This document shows, piece after piece, positions 31,490-32,310 of a stretch of DNA of 32,310 nt (its first letter is position 1; each line of letters opens with the position of its first letter). Under the pieces are notes generated by a model. That model was not told where the DNA came from and ran no database searches. It saw nothing but the letters and a program-made list of their open reading frames with translations. The stretch is from a bacterium (GTDB taxonomy: Bacteria; Bdellovibrionota_B; Oligoflexia; Silvanigrellales; Silvanigrellaceae): NCBI GenBank assembly GCA_009918675.1, contig RGDM01000037.1:1-32310 (forward strand). Direction: 5' to 3'. The translations under genes and the position numbers were made by a program.

Positions 31490-32310
31490 AATCTATTTTT
31501 TGTTTGATAAACATCACGGCCTCTTTCTGCTTTTTATCCTTTACGGAATTGAGGCTATACTCCTTAAGCATTTCTTTGAAGTTACTGCTGATTCGTAAAT
31601 CAGGAACGTTCATTCCGTTAAGAGTTACCTCCAGTTCCCCATCGGTGTTGTTCAGATAAAAGTCGGGTAACAAAAAATATTCAGCGGACGAACTGCTCTG
31701 ATATGCCGAGCCGGGTTTGGGATTTAGTTTAAGTATGGTATCCATCACCATCTTAAAGGTATCGTCTTGTACCTCCAGTTGCTTCTGTAATTTTTCGTAA
31801 TGCTTTTTTACAAATTCATCGAAGTAATTTTCAATAACCACAACAGCAATCTTATTAATCACCGGATGCTCCTTAATGCGCTGTATCTGAAGGAGCAGGC
31901 ATTCTTTCAAATCGCGGGCACCTACACCGGCGGGCTCCAGGTGTTGTATTCTTTTAAGAAGTAGTTGTAATTCCGTTTCACTGGTTGTCAGATTCAGGCT
32001 GAATGCAATATCATCGACCATGGCATCCAGTGTGCGGCGCAGGTATCCGTCTGCATCAATACTGCCAACGATATATTGTGCAAGCTGCATTTGCCGGTCA
32101 TCTAAATCAAGCAGGAGTAGCTGCTCCTCAAGAAATTCATGAAAGCTCCGTGATACAGCAACCGGGGTTGTTCTTGTGGTTTCATGATCCGGATCGCGTT
32201 CAGCACTTAGTTTGTAGTCGGCCACATCATCATCATCGCCCATGTAATCGCTCAGATCGTTGGCAAGGTCCGAGCCAATATCATCCTGGTCGGGTTCTGT
32301 ATCAAATTGG
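31484..32310 (-). CDS. rpoN: RNA polymerase sigma-54 factor fragment of Bacteroidota type (foreign segment, runs off the right edge)
   Basis: From the right edge the frame reads EPDQDDIGSDLANDLSDYM, then the acidic linker GDDDDVADYKL, and the sigma-54 core region with QLAQYIVGSIDADGYLRRTL and LEPAGVGARDLKECLLLQ, LNPKPGSAY and LLPDFYLNN. The acidic N-terminal linker and the sequence style are those of Bacteroidota RpoN. The usual continuation after KQKIDSA (KWFIDAIKQR..., then the helix-turn-helix and RpoN box) is absent; the frame changes to pentapeptide-gene sequence at 31484-31489. A real bacterial sigma-54 could not work without these parts. Confidence 0.85.

Noticed and set aside
1..32310. 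CRISPR arrays, insertion sequences, prophage or attachment sites
   Set aside because: None seen: no regularly spaced direct repeats, transposase-like proteins, terminal inverted repeats or integrase genes.

Overview
The window looks like a chromosomal segment of a Gram-negative bacterium, most likely from Bdellovibrionota (Oligoflexia) or a nearby deltaproteobacterial-type lineage. This is inferred from several traits: a Lys/Ala-repeat histone H1-like protein with AT-hooks, an outer-membrane beta-barrel lipid-envelope style, an infB with a very long Gly/Pro/Arg linker, many single-domain signalling proteins, and tightly packed genes that often use TTG or GTG starts. The genus cannot be named from sequence alone. 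The last ~820 bases do not fit this genome: they encode a Bacteroidota-type RpoN fragment joined in frame to a pentapeptide-repeat gene, most simply an assembly chimera at a contig end.

Layout. 1-2378 (minus): an operon dacB (PBP4-type peptidase), Crp/Fnr regulator, and an ABC-transporter ATPase running off the left edge. 2430-4888 (plus): two-subunit class I fumarase followed by thioredoxin reductase. 4930-5427 (minus): a YraN/UPF0102-like protein. 5428-5801: a 374-bp divergent region with a cluster of DnaA-box-like 9-mers. 5802-13377 (plus): a transcription/translation operon, rimP-nusA-ylxQ-like-infB-rbfA-truB, with a strong hairpin terminator between infB and rbfA. 13378-13830: mostly gene-free, with a possible frameshifted small gene. 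13831-17853 (minus): valS-orn-LRR protein. 17904-20614 (plus): signalling genes (PP2C phosphatase, STAS protein, PAS-GGDEF protein) with a tRNA-Leu(CAA) on the opposite strand. 20618-21268 (minus): DUF374-type acyltransferase. 21419-23014 (plus): secreted TPR protein. 23015-28230 (minus): histone H1-like gene, mutY, an aldehyde-dehydrogenase-like gene, an outer-membrane barrel gene and an unknown gene. 28467-29546 (plus): ATP-grasp enzyme. 29661-30668 (minus): GAPDH. 30720-32310 (minus): the chimeric pentapeptide/RpoN frame.

Most genes are housekeeping. The parts worth a second look are: the aldehyde-dehydrogenase-like protein that lacks both catalytic residues and is fused in frame to a signal-peptide-bearing outer-membrane protein (a one-base change in a T5 run would restore a stop overlapping the barrel start codon); the DnaA-box cluster upstream of rimP; terminators that overlap coding or initiation signals; and the chimeric right end. 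I found no CRISPR array, insertion sequence, prophage or recognisable defence system.
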